A DNA stretch of 64,000 nt from Candidatus Limnocylindrales bacterium (GTDB lineage: Bacteria > Desulfobacterota > Binatia > UBA1149 > CAITLU01). Each line of letters opens with the position of its first letter. Positions within the stretch are counted from its first letter, which is position 1. Below are positions 36,864-46,181 of the stretch, in pieces. The stretch is from assembly GCA_035571835.1 (NCBI GenBank), contig DATNBU010000013.1, forward strand, positions 112,001 to 176,000, written 5' to 3'. A program made the position numbers and the translations under genes. Under the pieces are notes generated by a model. The model was not told the origin of the DNA, did no database searches, and saw nothing but the letters and a program-made list of their open reading frames with translations.

Positions 36864-37318
36864 CTTGCGAGTGAGCGAGCCGAGAAGGGGGCGAAGGCTA
36901 ACTATTCGACGGTTGTCTAACCGTGACCTCGCGTCATCTATCGACGCAGCATCCCGTGCGTTTCCACGCCGGACATACGTGGACGCACGTCACGCATGCC
37001 TCTCACCGAGGATTGTCACATGAACGCCGCCGAATCGCCGACTTCGTGCCTCCGGCTTAGCTGGGTGGCTTCTTACTTTGCGGAATAGGCGCACCCGCCG
37101 GCACGACGTAGTTACGGCAGCCAGTCGTCGCGGCAATTCCGGGTGCGACGGTGCCGCGACATTTGCGGACATCGAGGCCGCCATCACGACGAAGGGAACG
37201 TCGGTAAATGAACGGACCGACCGAGCAGCCGGCGGCGAGGCTGAGTTGTGAAGACAAGAGAAGAACCGACCCAACGCCGGTTTCGGGGGTTGGGATTGTG
37301 GCCGAATCCACACAGTGA
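36864..37318. other. 455-bp gap at the far side of the accessory region
   Basis: No gene is well supported. The minus strand has a weak 84-codon ORF at 37057-37311 (GTG start) with a lipobox-like LSLAAGC segment, which could be a small lipoprotein but has few other signs of coding. The upstream region of the AbiV-like gene lies at the left end. No tRNA-derived direct repeat was seen. Confidence 0.3.
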
Positions 37319-40300
37319 CTATTCCGCCCGCGTAATCCACCGTATCGGCCGATCCGGATCCGGCCGATACGTACAGAACGTCCCCGTCCGAATCTCCCGC
37401 GCCAGCACGCGCCCCAGCACGGGATTCGCCTCCGCAATCCTGCGCATCGCCAGACCGATCACCTTCGTCACGCGCACGCGCACCTGTTCGCTCGGCGAGC
37501 CGCTGCCGCGACGCCGGCCGCCGAGGCCCATCGCGGCGGCAATCTCTCGCGTGACGAACTCGCGTTCCGCCTTCAACAGATCGACGCGACCGGTGTCATG
37601 GAACGCCTCTGCCGCTGCGAGATCGGAATCGATCTCGCGCAGCCGGTTCCTGTAGGCGGATAGGGCAGCCGCGTCGACGATCGGGCCGGTGTCGCCCTCG
37701 CGTCCCGGCATCAGCTCTTCGTCGAATGCGCTCGATGCCGACGGCAGCGAACCCTCGACGGCGGCCACGAGGTCGAACACGTGGAACTCCTTCTCAGGAT
37801 TCTCGATCAGGTAGTGCAGGTACCGCAGCCCCTTGCTGTCTCGCAGCCGCAACGCATGACCGCCGGCGGCGAGCGTCCAGAAATCGGTGCCGCGATGGAA
37901 CACGGCTTCACCCGGGGAGAGTGCGCGAGCCGATAAAGCGCCGAGCTCCGCCGTCGCCACGAGACGCGACAATTCCCGTTCGCACTCGTCGACCACGCTG
38001 CGGCAGCGAACGACGCGCCCAAACTCCGCAGCCGCTTCGAGATGACCGATCGCTACCTCTCGATCGCCTGTCAATTCGAAAAGCAGGCCGAGGAAGAACC
38101 GTACCGGCCCTGGAACGGAAATCGCGGTGACCGACACGACCCATGCATCGCGGAATGGAAGCAGCAGCTCGCGGAGGCATGCACCGCCTTCGCGATCGCC
38201 GAGCCCGACGGCAAGACGCGACAGCACGGCGATCGTCGCCAGCCATAGTCCGTCGCGAGGCACTGACGCGAACCCGTGTGCAGCGAATCGCTCGTAATCC
38301 CGACGCGCATCCGGCTCGCTGCCCGCAGCGAGAGCCGCCTCGGCCGCACAGACGGTCCAGATCGGCATCAGAGGCAGCGCATCGGCAGTGCGCCGGAGCG
38401 GCGCCTGAAGCAGCGGCATGCGTCTTTCGGCGGTACGCAGCTGCAGCACCTGCGCAAGATGGAACACTCTTGCGTTGGGAAGCTCGGCGCTCAATCCGAT
38501 CGCGAGCGCATTGTCGGCTTCGCGCTGCGCGTCGTCGGAGCGTCCTTCGAGGAACGCGAACGTGGACCGGAGCATCGCCGCGTGCCAGCGGTGAACAGGC
38601 AGCCGGGCAGCCTCAGCATCGGCGTCGTACGACTCGTGCTCGATCCGCGCTCGCGGGACCTGCCCGAGCTCGATCAGATCGGCGATGCGCCACAGCCTGG
38701 CCTCGAGCGCGGCCTCTTTCTCGTTGACGCGAGCGCAAAGCGCGATGAGCGATTCCGCCACGCGCAGGCGCTCGGGCGCGGTCCCCGGTCTCCAAAGGAC
38801 GAAATGCTGCGCGACCAGCGCATCGGCATGCGCGCGCGCGTCTCCGGTCCGCTCGGCCATCGTAACGGCGCGCTGGCCGAGCACGACGCACTCGGTCGAT
38901 CCGGGGACGAAGTAGAGCGCCATTGCAAGTCTCGCCAGAAGGCTCGCGTGAAGTGCGGAGTCGGCGCCATCGAACAGAGCAAGTGCTTCCTTAAGCAGCG
39001 CGACGAGCTCGTCGTCGATGGTTCCGGTTTCGCTGACCTTGCCGAATCCGAGCGCCGCGCGCGCGAAGCAGTCGCGGATCGCCATGTCGGTGCCCGACCC
39101 GCCGCAGTGTTGTCTCAGCAGCGATGCGGCACGCCGGAACGTCTCGCGAGCCTTTCCAAGCTGGCCGCCGTAGCGCAACGCTTGTCCGTACTCGACCAGG
39201 ATCGCGGCAAGCGCGACGGCCTGCGAAGCGTCCGGCGTCGAGGCGGTTGAGCCCTGCTCGAGCAAGTCGATCGCGCGGGCGAAGTCGCGCGCAGCTTCCT
39301 CGAACGCGAGGGTGGACATCCCTTCTCGAGCCGAGTCGAGGAGCGCCGCCAGCACGATCGACGGATCTGCAAGCGGCAAGGCTTCCACCAGATGATACGC
39401 CACACCGGCCATGCGAACGGGCACCCCGCGTTGCCGATCCTCGGAAAGCAGGCCCGCGATACGCAGATGAAGCTCCCGTGCCGCCGGCGGCTCCTGGTCC
39501 TCGCGCAGGGTTTCGCGAATCAGCATGTGCACGAATCGCCACGCGCGGCCCTGGCTGTCGGCTGCTTCGACGAGACCTTCGCGCGTCACGTGCTCGAGCA
39601 GCGCGCGGCATTCCTCGACAGGCTGCGAGACGGCGCGGGCAAGTAGTCGGCCATCGAACTCGCGTCCCAGCACGGCGGCTGCCTCGAGCAGACGCCGCGC
39701 CCGTTCTTCCAGCGGCTCGAGTCTCTGCCGGATGAATTCCTTGACGGTGAAAGGAATTTCCATGCGGGTGCGTGCGGCATCGGTCGGGCGTGCAAGCAGG
39801 GCTTTGGTCACCTCGTCGACGAAAAACGGATTGCCTTCGGTGATCCTGCAGACATCGTCGCGAAGACCCGAATCGAACGTCGCATCGCTGACGATATCCA
39901 GAAACTCTTCGAGCTCGTGGCGCGCGAAGCCTCTGAGAAGATGGCTATGGCTCTCGCGGGCCAGCGCGGCGAAAGCAGTCGTCAGTGACGCGGAACGACG
40001 GATCTCGGCCTCGCGGCAGGTGCCGAGCATGAGGATGGGCGAGCGGCGGAGATCGCGAGCCAGGAAGTGGAGCAGCAATAGCGAAGCGTCGTCGGCATCG
40101 TGAAGGTCGTCGAGCACCAGTACCAGCGGCCGCGAGCGGGCGTGCGCGTGCAGAAAACTGGCGACGGCATCGAAGAGACGGAAGCGCGCCTGATCGACGT
40201 CGAGTGCTGCGCCGGCCTCTTCGCGCGGTTCGCCTTGATGAAGCAGCGCATCGACGCGTGCGGTCGCCCACGCAACGCGGCCCGCATCGTCGGGCGGCAG

Positions 40301-40579
40301 CGCGCGCTCGCGGCACGAACGAAGCAGCTGCAGCCACGGCCAGAACACCGGAGCGCCGCCTCCCTGCCAGCATCTGCCCCAGTGCACGTCGAAATCCTGA
40401 GCGGCGGCCATCGAAGCCACACGATCGGCGAGGCGGGTCTTTCCGATACCGGGCTCGCCGATGATCAGAGTAAAGCGGCCGGCGCCCGAGCGCACCGCTG
40501 CGAGATCGGCGGCGAGCAGCTCGAGCTCGCGCGCACGTCCTACGAATGGCGTCATCGTCGCAATCCCCGCACGCATCAT
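37319..40579 (-). CDS. Large STAND-type AAA ATPase with TPR-like helices
   Basis: About 1086 residues. The N-terminal ATPase has MTPFVGRARELELLAADLA, Walker A IIGEPGIGKTRLADRV (about 35-50) and Walker B LVLVLDDLHDADDASLLLL. It resembles AAA_16/MalT-like signal-transduction ATPases. About 600 residues of TPR-like helices follow. The C-terminal ~200 residues (GLRYLHYLIENPEKEFHVFD, GGRRRGSGSPSEQVRVRVTK, RTGTFCTYRPDP) match the tail of a family often annotated as predicted ATPases or regulators in soil bacteria. No clear DNA-binding domain is seen. The start is uncertain: ATG at 40705, 40579 or 40555. Signal and target unknown. Confidence 0.8.
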   Translation of the reverse strand: MMRAGIATMTPFVGRARELELLAADLAAVRSGAGRFTLIIGEPGIGKTRLADRVASMAAAQDFDVHWGRCWQGGGAPVFWPWLQLLRSCRERALPPDDAGRVAWATARVDALLHQGEPREEAGAALDVDQARFRLFDAVASFLHAHARSRPLVLVLDDLHDADDASLLLLHFLARDLRRSPILMLGTCREAEIRRSASLTTAFAALARESHSHLLRGFARHELEEFLDIVSDATFDSGLRDDVCRITEGNPFFVDEVTKALLARPTDAARTRMEIPFTVKEFIRQRLEPLEERARRLLEAAAVLGREFDGRLLARAVSQPVEECRALLEHVTREGLVEAADSQGRAWRFVHMLIRETLREDQEPPAARELHLRIAGLLSEDRQRGVPVRMAGVAYHLVEALPLADPSIVLAALLDSAREGMSTLAFEEAARDFARAIDLLEQGSTASTPDASQAVALAAILVEYGQALRYGGQLGKARETFRRAASLLRQHCGGSGTDMAIRDCFARAALGFGKVSETGTIDDELVALLKEALALFDGADSALHASLLARLAMALYFVPGSTECVVLGQRAVTMAERTGDARAHADALVAQHFVLWRPGTAPERLRVAESLIALCARVNEKEAALEARLWRIADLIELGQVPRARIEHESYDADAEAARLPVHRWHAAMLRSTFAFLEGRSDDAQREADNALAIGLSAELPNARVFHLAQVLQLRTAERRMPLLQAPLRRTADALPLMPIWTVCAAEAALAAGSEPDARRDYERFAAHGFASVPRDGLWLATIAVLSRLAVGLGDREGGACLRELLLPFRDAWVVSVTAISVPGPVRFFLGLLFELTGDREVAIGHLEAAAEFGRVVRCRSVVDECERELSRLVATAELGALSARALSPGEAVFHRGTDFWTLAAGGHALRLRDSKGLRYLHYLIENPEKEFHVFDLVAAVEGSLPSASSAFDEELMPGREGDTGPIVDAAALSAYRNRLREIDSDLAAAEAFHDTGRVDLLKAEREFVTREIAAAMGLGGRRRGSGSPSEQVRVRVTKVIGLAMRRIAEANPVLGRVLAREIRTGTFCTYRPDPDRPIRWITRAE

Positions 40580-40907
40580 TCCATGACGGCATCGCTGCTG
40601 CGAGAGCGGACGTGCGGCGATCGTCGCGACCCGCATGACGTCGCAATCGTCGGCATGCGCATCTTCGAACCACGACGTCGCGAACCCGCGGCGACGAAGA
40701 TTCATGCGTCTGTCTAAAAGACGTCCCGGAAAACCGCGCGTTCGTCGATCGTGCGGCCGCAGACGTCACACTGTTCCATCCGAATTCACGCCTTGTCTTT
40801 CGAGAGGAGAGACGGGGGAACGTCTTAACACTCATTCAGAGCTGGATGTACTTCCGCGCGCCGCGCAAGCGACGCGAATGGAAAACTTTTCTCGAAGGGG
40901 AGCCGTC
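40580..40907. other. Divergent intergenic region between the ATPase and DUF1800 genes
   Basis: About 330 bases separate the two divergent genes if the ATPase starts at 40579. It probably holds both promoters. No hairpin or repeat stands out. If the ATPase starts at 40705 the gap shrinks to about 200 bases. Confidence 0.35.
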
Positions 40908-43106
40908 ATGGACCATCGTTTCAGAATGACGTCGGGATGCGCGCATTACCGCGCTCGTTCCGACAAGGCGCAGCAGCACACGCGCGGAGCATGCACGACA
41001 CAGAAAACGGGGACAGACACTGATTTCCGGAAATCGGTGTCTGTCTCCGTTTTCTTATTCGCACTGACGCTGCTGCTCCCGACCCTCGCAATGGCGGCAT
41101 CCGTCGTGGTCTCTCCGGCAACCGTCACGCTGCCCGTCAGCGGCAGCCGCACGTTTGTCGCGGCGGTCTCCGGCCTCGCTAGCAGCGCGGTCACATGGGA
41201 AGTCAACGGTCATCCGGGCGGCAGCTTGCAGGAAGGCCTTGTCACGACCGCTGGCGTCTACACCGCGCCGAAGGCGCTCACCGTGGCGCCGACGGTTGTC
41301 ACCTTGACCGCTCGTTCGATGGCCGACGCGACGGTCACGGGCTCATCGATCGTCACCGTGCGGAACCAGGTTCCCTGGCTTACGTCGGTGACTCCGAGCG
41401 CGCTCACGGCCGGCAGCGCGTTCACCATCGACGTCGTCGGCAGCCGCTTCGTTCCCGGCGCGCAGGTCTTTCTCGGAACCACGGCGCTGACGACGACATT
41501 TCTCGGCGACACGCAGCTTCAGGCGAGCGGCAGCCTCAGCGCGAGCCAGCTCGGCGGTCTCAACCTGCACGTCGAAAACCCCGGGCCGGTAAGCTCGACG
41601 GACCTGGCGCTGGTCATCGTTCCCGCGGCTTCGCCCGGCTCCATCAATCCGGACACGCTCGCCGCCATCCGTTTCCTGCAGCAGGCGACGTTCGGGCCAA
41701 CCGATCCGGACATCGCCGAAGTACAGCAGATCGGCATCGACGCGTGGATCGCCAAGCAGATGAATCCGGCGCTTACGCCGCCTTCGGTCATGCCGGACGG
41801 TCTCACTGTGTCTCAGGTGCCGACCGAATGGATCCGCCAGATGGCGATGGCCCCCGACCAGCTTCGACTGCGCGTCGCCTTTGCGCTGTCGCAGCTGTTC
41901 GTCGTCTCGATGAACAAGAATACCAACGGCGAGGAGCTAAGCCCGTACGTACGGCTGCTCGCGAACAACGCGTTCGGCAACTTCCGCACGCTGCTCCAGG
42001 AAGTCACGCTGAGCCCGACGATGGGCAAGTACCTGGACATGGTGAACAGCAAGAAGCCGGCGATAAACGGCATGTCGGGCGCCAACGAAAACTATCCGCG
42101 CGAGTTGATGCAGCTGTTCACGATCGGAACCTACAAGCTCGACCAGGACGGATTCGCGTCGCTCGACGCGGCCGGCCACACGATCGCGACCTACGATCAG
42201 GACGTCGTGCGAAACCTTGCCAATGCGTTCACGGGCTGGGTGTATCCGACGCTGCCGGGCAAGGTGACGGGACCCAACAATCCGGCGAACTTCAACGGCT
42301 GGATGACCTCGTACGATCCGAGCCACGACAAATCGCAGAAGACGATCTTCGACGGGATCGTCGTGCCGTACGGCATGACCGCGAGCGCCGAGCTGAGCTT
42401 CGTGCTCGATCGCCTGTTCCAGCACCCGAACGTCCCGCCGTTCTTCGCCACGCGGATCATCCGCAGCCTCGTGACGAGCAATCCGAGCCCCGAGTACATC
42501 GAGCGCGTGGCGGATGTGTTCGTGAACAACGGACAAGGCGTTCGCGGCGACCTGGCGGCCGTCATCAAGGCCGTGCTGACCGATGCCGAAGCACGGCAGG
42601 ACACTCCGACCTCCACGCAGGGGCGCCTCAAGGATCCGATGCTGCACGTGCTCGGGCTGGTGCGTGCGCTTGGCGGGCAGGTGATCGATGCGAGCCAGGT
42701 GCTCTACCTGTTCCTTGGGCTCGGCGAAGAACCGCTGGCGCCGCTCAGCGTGTTCTCGTTCTACTCGCCGCTTGCCGCGTTCCCGAAACACCCGGAGCTC
42801 TACGGACCGGAGTTCCAGATCTTCACGCCGGCCATGGCGATCCAGCGTGCGAACTTCATTTATACGTTGCTCACCGGGCAGCTCAGCACCGCGTTCACGC
42901 TCGACATCACGCCGTTCGTGACGGCGGCGCCGAATGCGACGAACCTGGTCAACCTGGTCGACGCCAGGCTCTTCCACGGCGCCATGTCGCTGCCGCTCCG
43001 GCAGGCGATCCTGAACGACTGCTACGTCGTCACCGATCCCAAGCAGCGCGCCATCGGTGCTCTCTACATTGCCGCGATCTCCAGCGAGTACGCGGTCATT
43101 CGCTGA
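40908..43106 (+). CDS. Exported DUF1800 protein with a REP element inside its leader
   Basis: 732 residues from ATG 40908 (AGGGGAG upstream). A long N-terminal leader ends in a hydrophobic segment, FLFALTLLLPTLAMAA (about 49-64). A beta-sandwich part (VVVSPATVTLPVSGSRTF, an IPT-like TSVTPSALTAGSAFTIDVVG) precedes the DUF1800 domain from about residue 250: AAIRFLQQATFGPTDPDIAE, GANENYPRELMQLFTIG. DUF1800 proteins pair with DUF1501 proteins, and the partner follows after 14 bases. The leader codons around KTGTDTDFRKSVSVS come from REP palindrome 6. Function unknown; probably a secreted or periplasmic pair. Confidence 0.88.
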   Translation: MDHRFRMTSGCAHYRARSDKAQQHTRGACTTQKTGTDTDFRKSVSVSVFLFALTLLLPTLAMAASVVVSPATVTLPVSGSRTFVAAVSGLASSAVTWEVNGHPGGSLQEGLVTTAGVYTAPKALTVAPTVVTLTARSMADATVTGSSIVTVRNQVPWLTSVTPSALTAGSAFTIDVVGSRFVPGAQVFLGTTALTTTFLGDTQLQASGSLSASQLGGLNLHVENPGPVSSTDLALVIVPAASPGSINPDTLAAIRFLQQATFGPTDPDIAEVQQIGIDAWIAKQMNPALTPPSVMPDGLTVSQVPTEWIRQMAMAPDQLRLRVAFALSQLFVVSMNKNTNGEELSPYVRLLANNAFGNFRTLLQEVTLSPTMGKYLDMVNSKKPAINGMSGANENYPRELMQLFTIGTYKLDQDGFASLDAAGHTIATYDQDVVRNLANAFTGWVYPTLPGKVTGPNNPANFNGWMTSYDPSHDKSQKTIFDGIVVPYGMTASAELSFVLDRLFQHPNVPPFFATRIIRSLVTSNPSPEYIERVADVFVNNGQGVRGDLAAVIKAVLTDAEARQDTPTSTQGRLKDPMLHVLGLVRALGGQVIDASQVLYLFLGLGEEPLAPLSVFSFYSPLAAFPKHPELYGPEFQIFTPAMAIQRANFIYTLLTGQLSTAFTLDITPFVTAAPNATNLVNLVDARLFHGAMSLPLRQAILNDCYVVTDPKQRAIGALYIAAISSEYAVIR
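41003..41054. repeat. REP-like palindrome 6, inside a coding sequence
   Basis: Arms 41003-41028 and 41029-41054 pair with two G-T type mismatches and no loop. It keeps the DUF1800 reading frame open with a 52-base insertion-like block. The core is the same as palindromes 2 and 3, with an AAAACGG outer end instead of AAATCGG. Confidence 0.92.
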
Positions 43107-43120
43107 GGCGAGGAAGCAAC

Positions 43121-44464
43121 ATGAAATACTTCGACAAGAGATTCTCGCGGCGCAATTTTCTCAAGGCCGGAGCCGGCCTCGGCGCGCTCGCCGCGTTCGG
43201 ACGGCCCGGCGAAGCCTTCGCGACCACCGCCGGTGACTACAAGGCACTGGTCTGCATCTACCTTGCCGGTGGCTGCGACGGCAACAACATGATCATCCCG
43301 CTCGACGCCGCGCGCTATGGAAGTTACGCGTCGGCCCGCACAGCGCTCGCGATTCCGATGAGCAAGCTCGGCTCGACGAGCTTCACGCACCAGGGCATGC
43401 CGTACGCATTCCATTACGGGCTGCCGAAGCTGCACGCCCGCTACCAGCAGGGCAGGGTCGCGATGGCGCTCAACACCGGTAACCTGCTCGAGCCGCTGAC
43501 GCGCTACGATTTTCTCCACAATACGAAACAAGTGCCGTCCAATCTGTTCTCGCACTCCGACCAGATGGTGCAGATCCAGATGGGCGGAGTTCCTCGCGAG
43601 GATGCGACGGGGTGGGGCGGACGGCTTCTCGACTGCGTGTCGGCCGGCAACAAGAGTCTCGGCGGCATTTCCACCGCGTCGTCGGCGCCGTTCATCTGCA
43701 GCCTGAACGACTCGGGCAACGTCGTTCCGCCGGGTACGAACCTGAACCTGGCCGGCCTCAACCTGTGGCCGTCGAGCGCAAGCCTGAACCGGCGGCAGGC
43801 CATCGTGGGCCTGCTCAGCTTCGACGGCGGCAGTCTGCTGCGCGCAGCGGCGAACAAGGCGTTCGCCGAGGGCATGCAGCTCGGCACGGATCTGGCCGCA
43901 GCCAGCACGTCAACACCGCTCGCCACGACGTTCCCGCAAACGACGCTCGGCAAGCAGCTGAAGCTCATCGCCAGCCTGATGCAGCTTCGCGCCGGGCAGG
44001 GACCGGGACGTCAGGTATTCATTGCAACGCTCGGCGGATTCGACACGCACAGCGGCCAGGACTGGCAGCAGTGGGACCTGTTTCTCGAGCTCGACGCGGC
44101 GCTCGACGCGTTCCACACGTGCGTGGAAAACGATCTGCATCTCGGCAGCCAGGTCACGTCGTTCAGCCTCGCGGATTTCGGCCGCACGCTGCAGTCGAAC
44201 GGTCTCGGATCGGATCACGCATGGGGAAACCACCAGTTCGTGATCGGCGGCGCGGTCCATGGCGGCCTCTACGGACAGATGCCGAACTTCCAGCTGAGCG
44301 GGCCCGACGACGCGAACACGCGCGGCGTATGGATTCCCCAACAGTCGACCGAACAGTTCGCGTTCACGCTCGGGCGATGGTTCGGAGCAAGCGACGACGA
44401 GCTCGCGTGGGCGTTTCCGTCGGTCGAGAAGTTCACCGCGCAGGATCTCGGGTTCATGGGCTGA
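43121..44464 (+). CDS. DUF1501 protein with twin-arginine leader
   Basis: 447 residues. The N-terminus FSRRNFLKAGAGLGALAAFG is a Tat signal, so the protein is exported folded. The DUF1501 (sulfatase/alkaline-phosphatase-like) fold shows CIYLAGGCDGNNMIIPLD, IATLGGFDTHSGQDW and a late DHAWGNHQFVIGGAVHGG motif where His/Asp residues could bind metal. It follows the DUF1800 gene in the same operon, the standard pairing. Enzyme activity and substrate are unknown. Confidence 0.9.
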   Translation: MKYFDKRFSRRNFLKAGAGLGALAAFGRPGEAFATTAGDYKALVCIYLAGGCDGNNMIIPLDAARYGSYASARTALAIPMSKLGSTSFTHQGMPYAFHYGLPKLHARYQQGRVAMALNTGNLLEPLTRYDFLHNTKQVPSNLFSHSDQMVQIQMGGVPREDATGWGGRLLDCVSAGNKSLGGISTASSAPFICSLNDSGNVVPPGTNLNLAGLNLWPSSASLNRRQAIVGLLSFDGGSLLRAAANKAFAEGMQLGTDLAAASTSTPLATTFPQTTLGKQLKLIASLMQLRAGQGPGRQVFIATLGGFDTHSGQDWQQWDLFLELDAALDAFHTCVENDLHLGSQVTSFSLADFGRTLQSNGLGSDHAWGNHQFVIGGAVHGGLYGQMPNFQLSGPDDANTRGVWIPQQSTEQFAFTLGRWFGASDDELAWAFPSVEKFTAQDLGFMG

Positions 44465-44518
44465 CGCGGACGGGGACTTTCGATCGAACGCTGGTCGGAT
44501 TGCACAAGCGGAAGAGGG

Positions 44519-45421
44519 CTATGCGCCCACTGTCGCGGCAATCAGCATCGGTGCGGTCATGTCGGCAAAACAGACAAAGACGAAGACCAGCAGATACGCA
44601 AGGCGAAGGCGGCGCTGTTCGGTGGGACATTGCGCGAATCCCATGATCGTCAGAATCAAGCCAAAGTGCGAAACCTGCGCAAGCAGATAGGTCGGCAGCA
44701 CGAAAAGGAAAAGCAGGTAGTGGCGCCAGCGCGTGAGCCATCGCGGCCCAGGCAGCAGGAACGACAGGCCTACCGAAGCTTCGAGCAGAAGTACGAGGTA
44801 TCCGAGTACGAAGGTTCCCAGACGAAGGCGCTCGCTCGTCACGAAGGAAACGCTTTCGACAGCCCACGGCATGAAGCCGAGGGCGCTCTTCAACTGACTG
44901 TTGATCGCGAGGTCCTTCGCGTCGAGTCCTCCGAGCAGGCTGGCCACGCTGCGAAAGCGCTCGTCCCAAAGCACAAGGCCATGCATGAAAGAGCCGTCGA
45001 AATAGCCACCGCGAAGCGCCTTCTGCGTCGCCGCCAGGGTAAACGTAAGTCCGATCAGCAGTCTTCCGTTACGGGCAAGCACGCGGTCGCATTCGTCTGC
45101 AGTCAAGCCGGAGGCCAAACAGCACGCGAGCACCCAGTAAGCATCGAGATAGCGGTTGTTCTCGGTAACGGGCCAGCGCGTCACGAGACCCCACACGAGA
45201 ACCGCGAACACGCCAGCCCATGTCCACCGACTTTCGAGAAGACGCGGGCTGAGCAGCATCATGACACCGAGCGCTGCAGCAAAAACGCTTGCGGGGTGCC
45301 ATGCGAACAGGACGTGGCTCGTTGCAAGAAGAAAGACGGCGGTCAGGCGCAGCGCCGTGCGTCCTCGAGGCTCTGCAATAAGGTCCTCGACGAAGACCGT
45401 CACAGCCGAGCCCGCGATCAT
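44519..45421 (-). CDS. Multi-pass membrane protein (HTTM/gamma-carboxylase-like, uncertain)
   Basis: 300 residues with about 7-8 hydrophobic helices (LTAVFLLATSHVLFAW, VFAVLVWGLVTRWPVT, HYLLFLFVLPTYLLAQVSHF, LAYLLVFVFVCFADM). It resembles HTTM/vitamin K-dependent carboxylase-like membrane proteins in layout, but the catalytic Lys/His of that family could not be confirmed. ATG 45421 overlaps the upstream stop (ATGA) and has GGAGAGG behind it. It is translated with the next gene and is likely its partner. Confidence 0.7.
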   Translation of the reverse strand: MIAGSAVTVFVEDLIAEPRGRTALRLTAVFLLATSHVLFAWHPASVFAAALGVMMLLSPRLLESRWTWAGVFAVLVWGLVTRWPVTENNRYLDAYWVLACCLASGLTADECDRVLARNGRLLIGLTFTLAATQKALRGGYFDGSFMHGLVLWDERFRSVASLLGGLDAKDLAINSQLKSALGFMPWAVESVSFVTSERLRLGTFVLGYLVLLLEASVGLSFLLPGPRWLTRWRHYLLFLFVLPTYLLAQVSHFGLILTIMGFAQCPTEQRRLRLAYLLVFVFVCFADMTAPMLIAATVGA

Positions 45422-46095
45422 GGCTGGCGACTCGCCTCTCCGGGCTCTCCAATGGCTTCGGTCCGGAAACGCGCGGATTTCGTGTCGAACCCCAGTCGCC
45501 AAGCGCGCGCACGGGCATGAACCAGGCCAAGATCGGACGACGCGTCGTCGCTCGACTGCGCGCGGACAACCTCAATCTTCGAGAGTGTGGCGGCGTCCTC
45601 TCGCAGGGTCAGGCGGTCGAGGAGTTTTGCCTTATCAAGCGTGACCAGGAGTTGCCTTACGGCTCCTGCATTCGGCGAGCGGCGGGAGTTGAGCGCATAG
45701 CCGGCTGTGACAGACAGCGCCTTCGCGTTCGGCTGCGCACCAAGCTTGTCGCGTTCGGTGTGATCCGACCATTCCGGAATCCACTCCACCAGGTAGCGCT
45801 TTCCTGCTGCGTCTTCGGCTTCCAGCGAAAGCGACTGCGGCCACGGCCGGTCGGTCGTGGAAAACATCCCGAATCCGCCGCCGAACCACGGATTGAGGTT
45901 CGCGGTCCAGTTCTGGTGGAGATGGATGAGGGCGACGAGAACGAACAGGCTCGCCGGTGCCCAGAGTGCGAATCGTTCCGCCGACGCAGGCGTCTTCGTT
46001 GGCGGAGCGGTGTTGTCAGGATGATGCGAACCGTTCACGTGGAGGCGCCACCGTGTGCCGCTGTCAGACGGCACGTGTGTTCGCGAGCCGGCCAT
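45418..46095 (-). CDS. Single-pass membrane protein with GGFGMFST motif
   Basis: 225 residues from ATG 46095. One N-terminal transmembrane helix (FALWAPASLFVLVALIHL, about 47-64) is followed by WFGGGFGMFSTTDRPWPQSL, then a soluble domain. GGFGMFST proteins are often found next to HTTM-like membrane proteins, as here, with a 4-base stop/start overlap. The role is unknown; a shared membrane complex is inferred. Alternative TTG start at 46110. Confidence 0.7.
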   Translation of the reverse strand: MAGSRTHVPSDSGTRWRLHVNGSHHPDNTAPPTKTPASAERFALWAPASLFVLVALIHLHQNWTANLNPWFGGGFGMFSTTDRPWPQSLSLEAEDAAGKRYLVEWIPEWSDHTERDKLGAQPNAKALSVTAGYALNSRRSPNAGAVRQLLVTLDKAKLLDRLTLREDAATLSKIEVVRAQSSDDASSDLGLVHARARAWRLGFDTKSARFRTEAIGEPGEASRQP

Positions 46096-46133
46096 CGCCC
46101 GTAGCTGCAATTCGAGGCGTGTCGTATTCGGCC

Positions 46134-46170
46134 GAGGCGCCCGATGCTGAGCGACAGCATCGGGCGCCTC
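46134..46170. terminator. Perfect 15-bp inverted repeat between minus-strand genes
   Basis: Arms 46134-46148 and 46156-46170 match exactly around GAGCGAC. It lies just downstream of the Cys-rich gene on the minus strand. There is no T run, so it may be a transcript-stabilising hairpin or weak terminator. Confidence 0.6.
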
Positions 46171-46181
46171 GAAAGATTACG

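Noticed and set aside
37057-37311. Small lipoprotein ORF on the minus strand with LSLAAGC
   Set aside because: There is only a lipobox-like match and a GTG start without a clear ribosome site, and the rest resembles non-coding DNA.
41195-43120. Alternative + frame reading inside the DUF1800 gene joined to the DUF1501 gene
   Set aside because: It is an Arg-rich shadow. The DUF1501 protein begins at its Tat signal at 43121.
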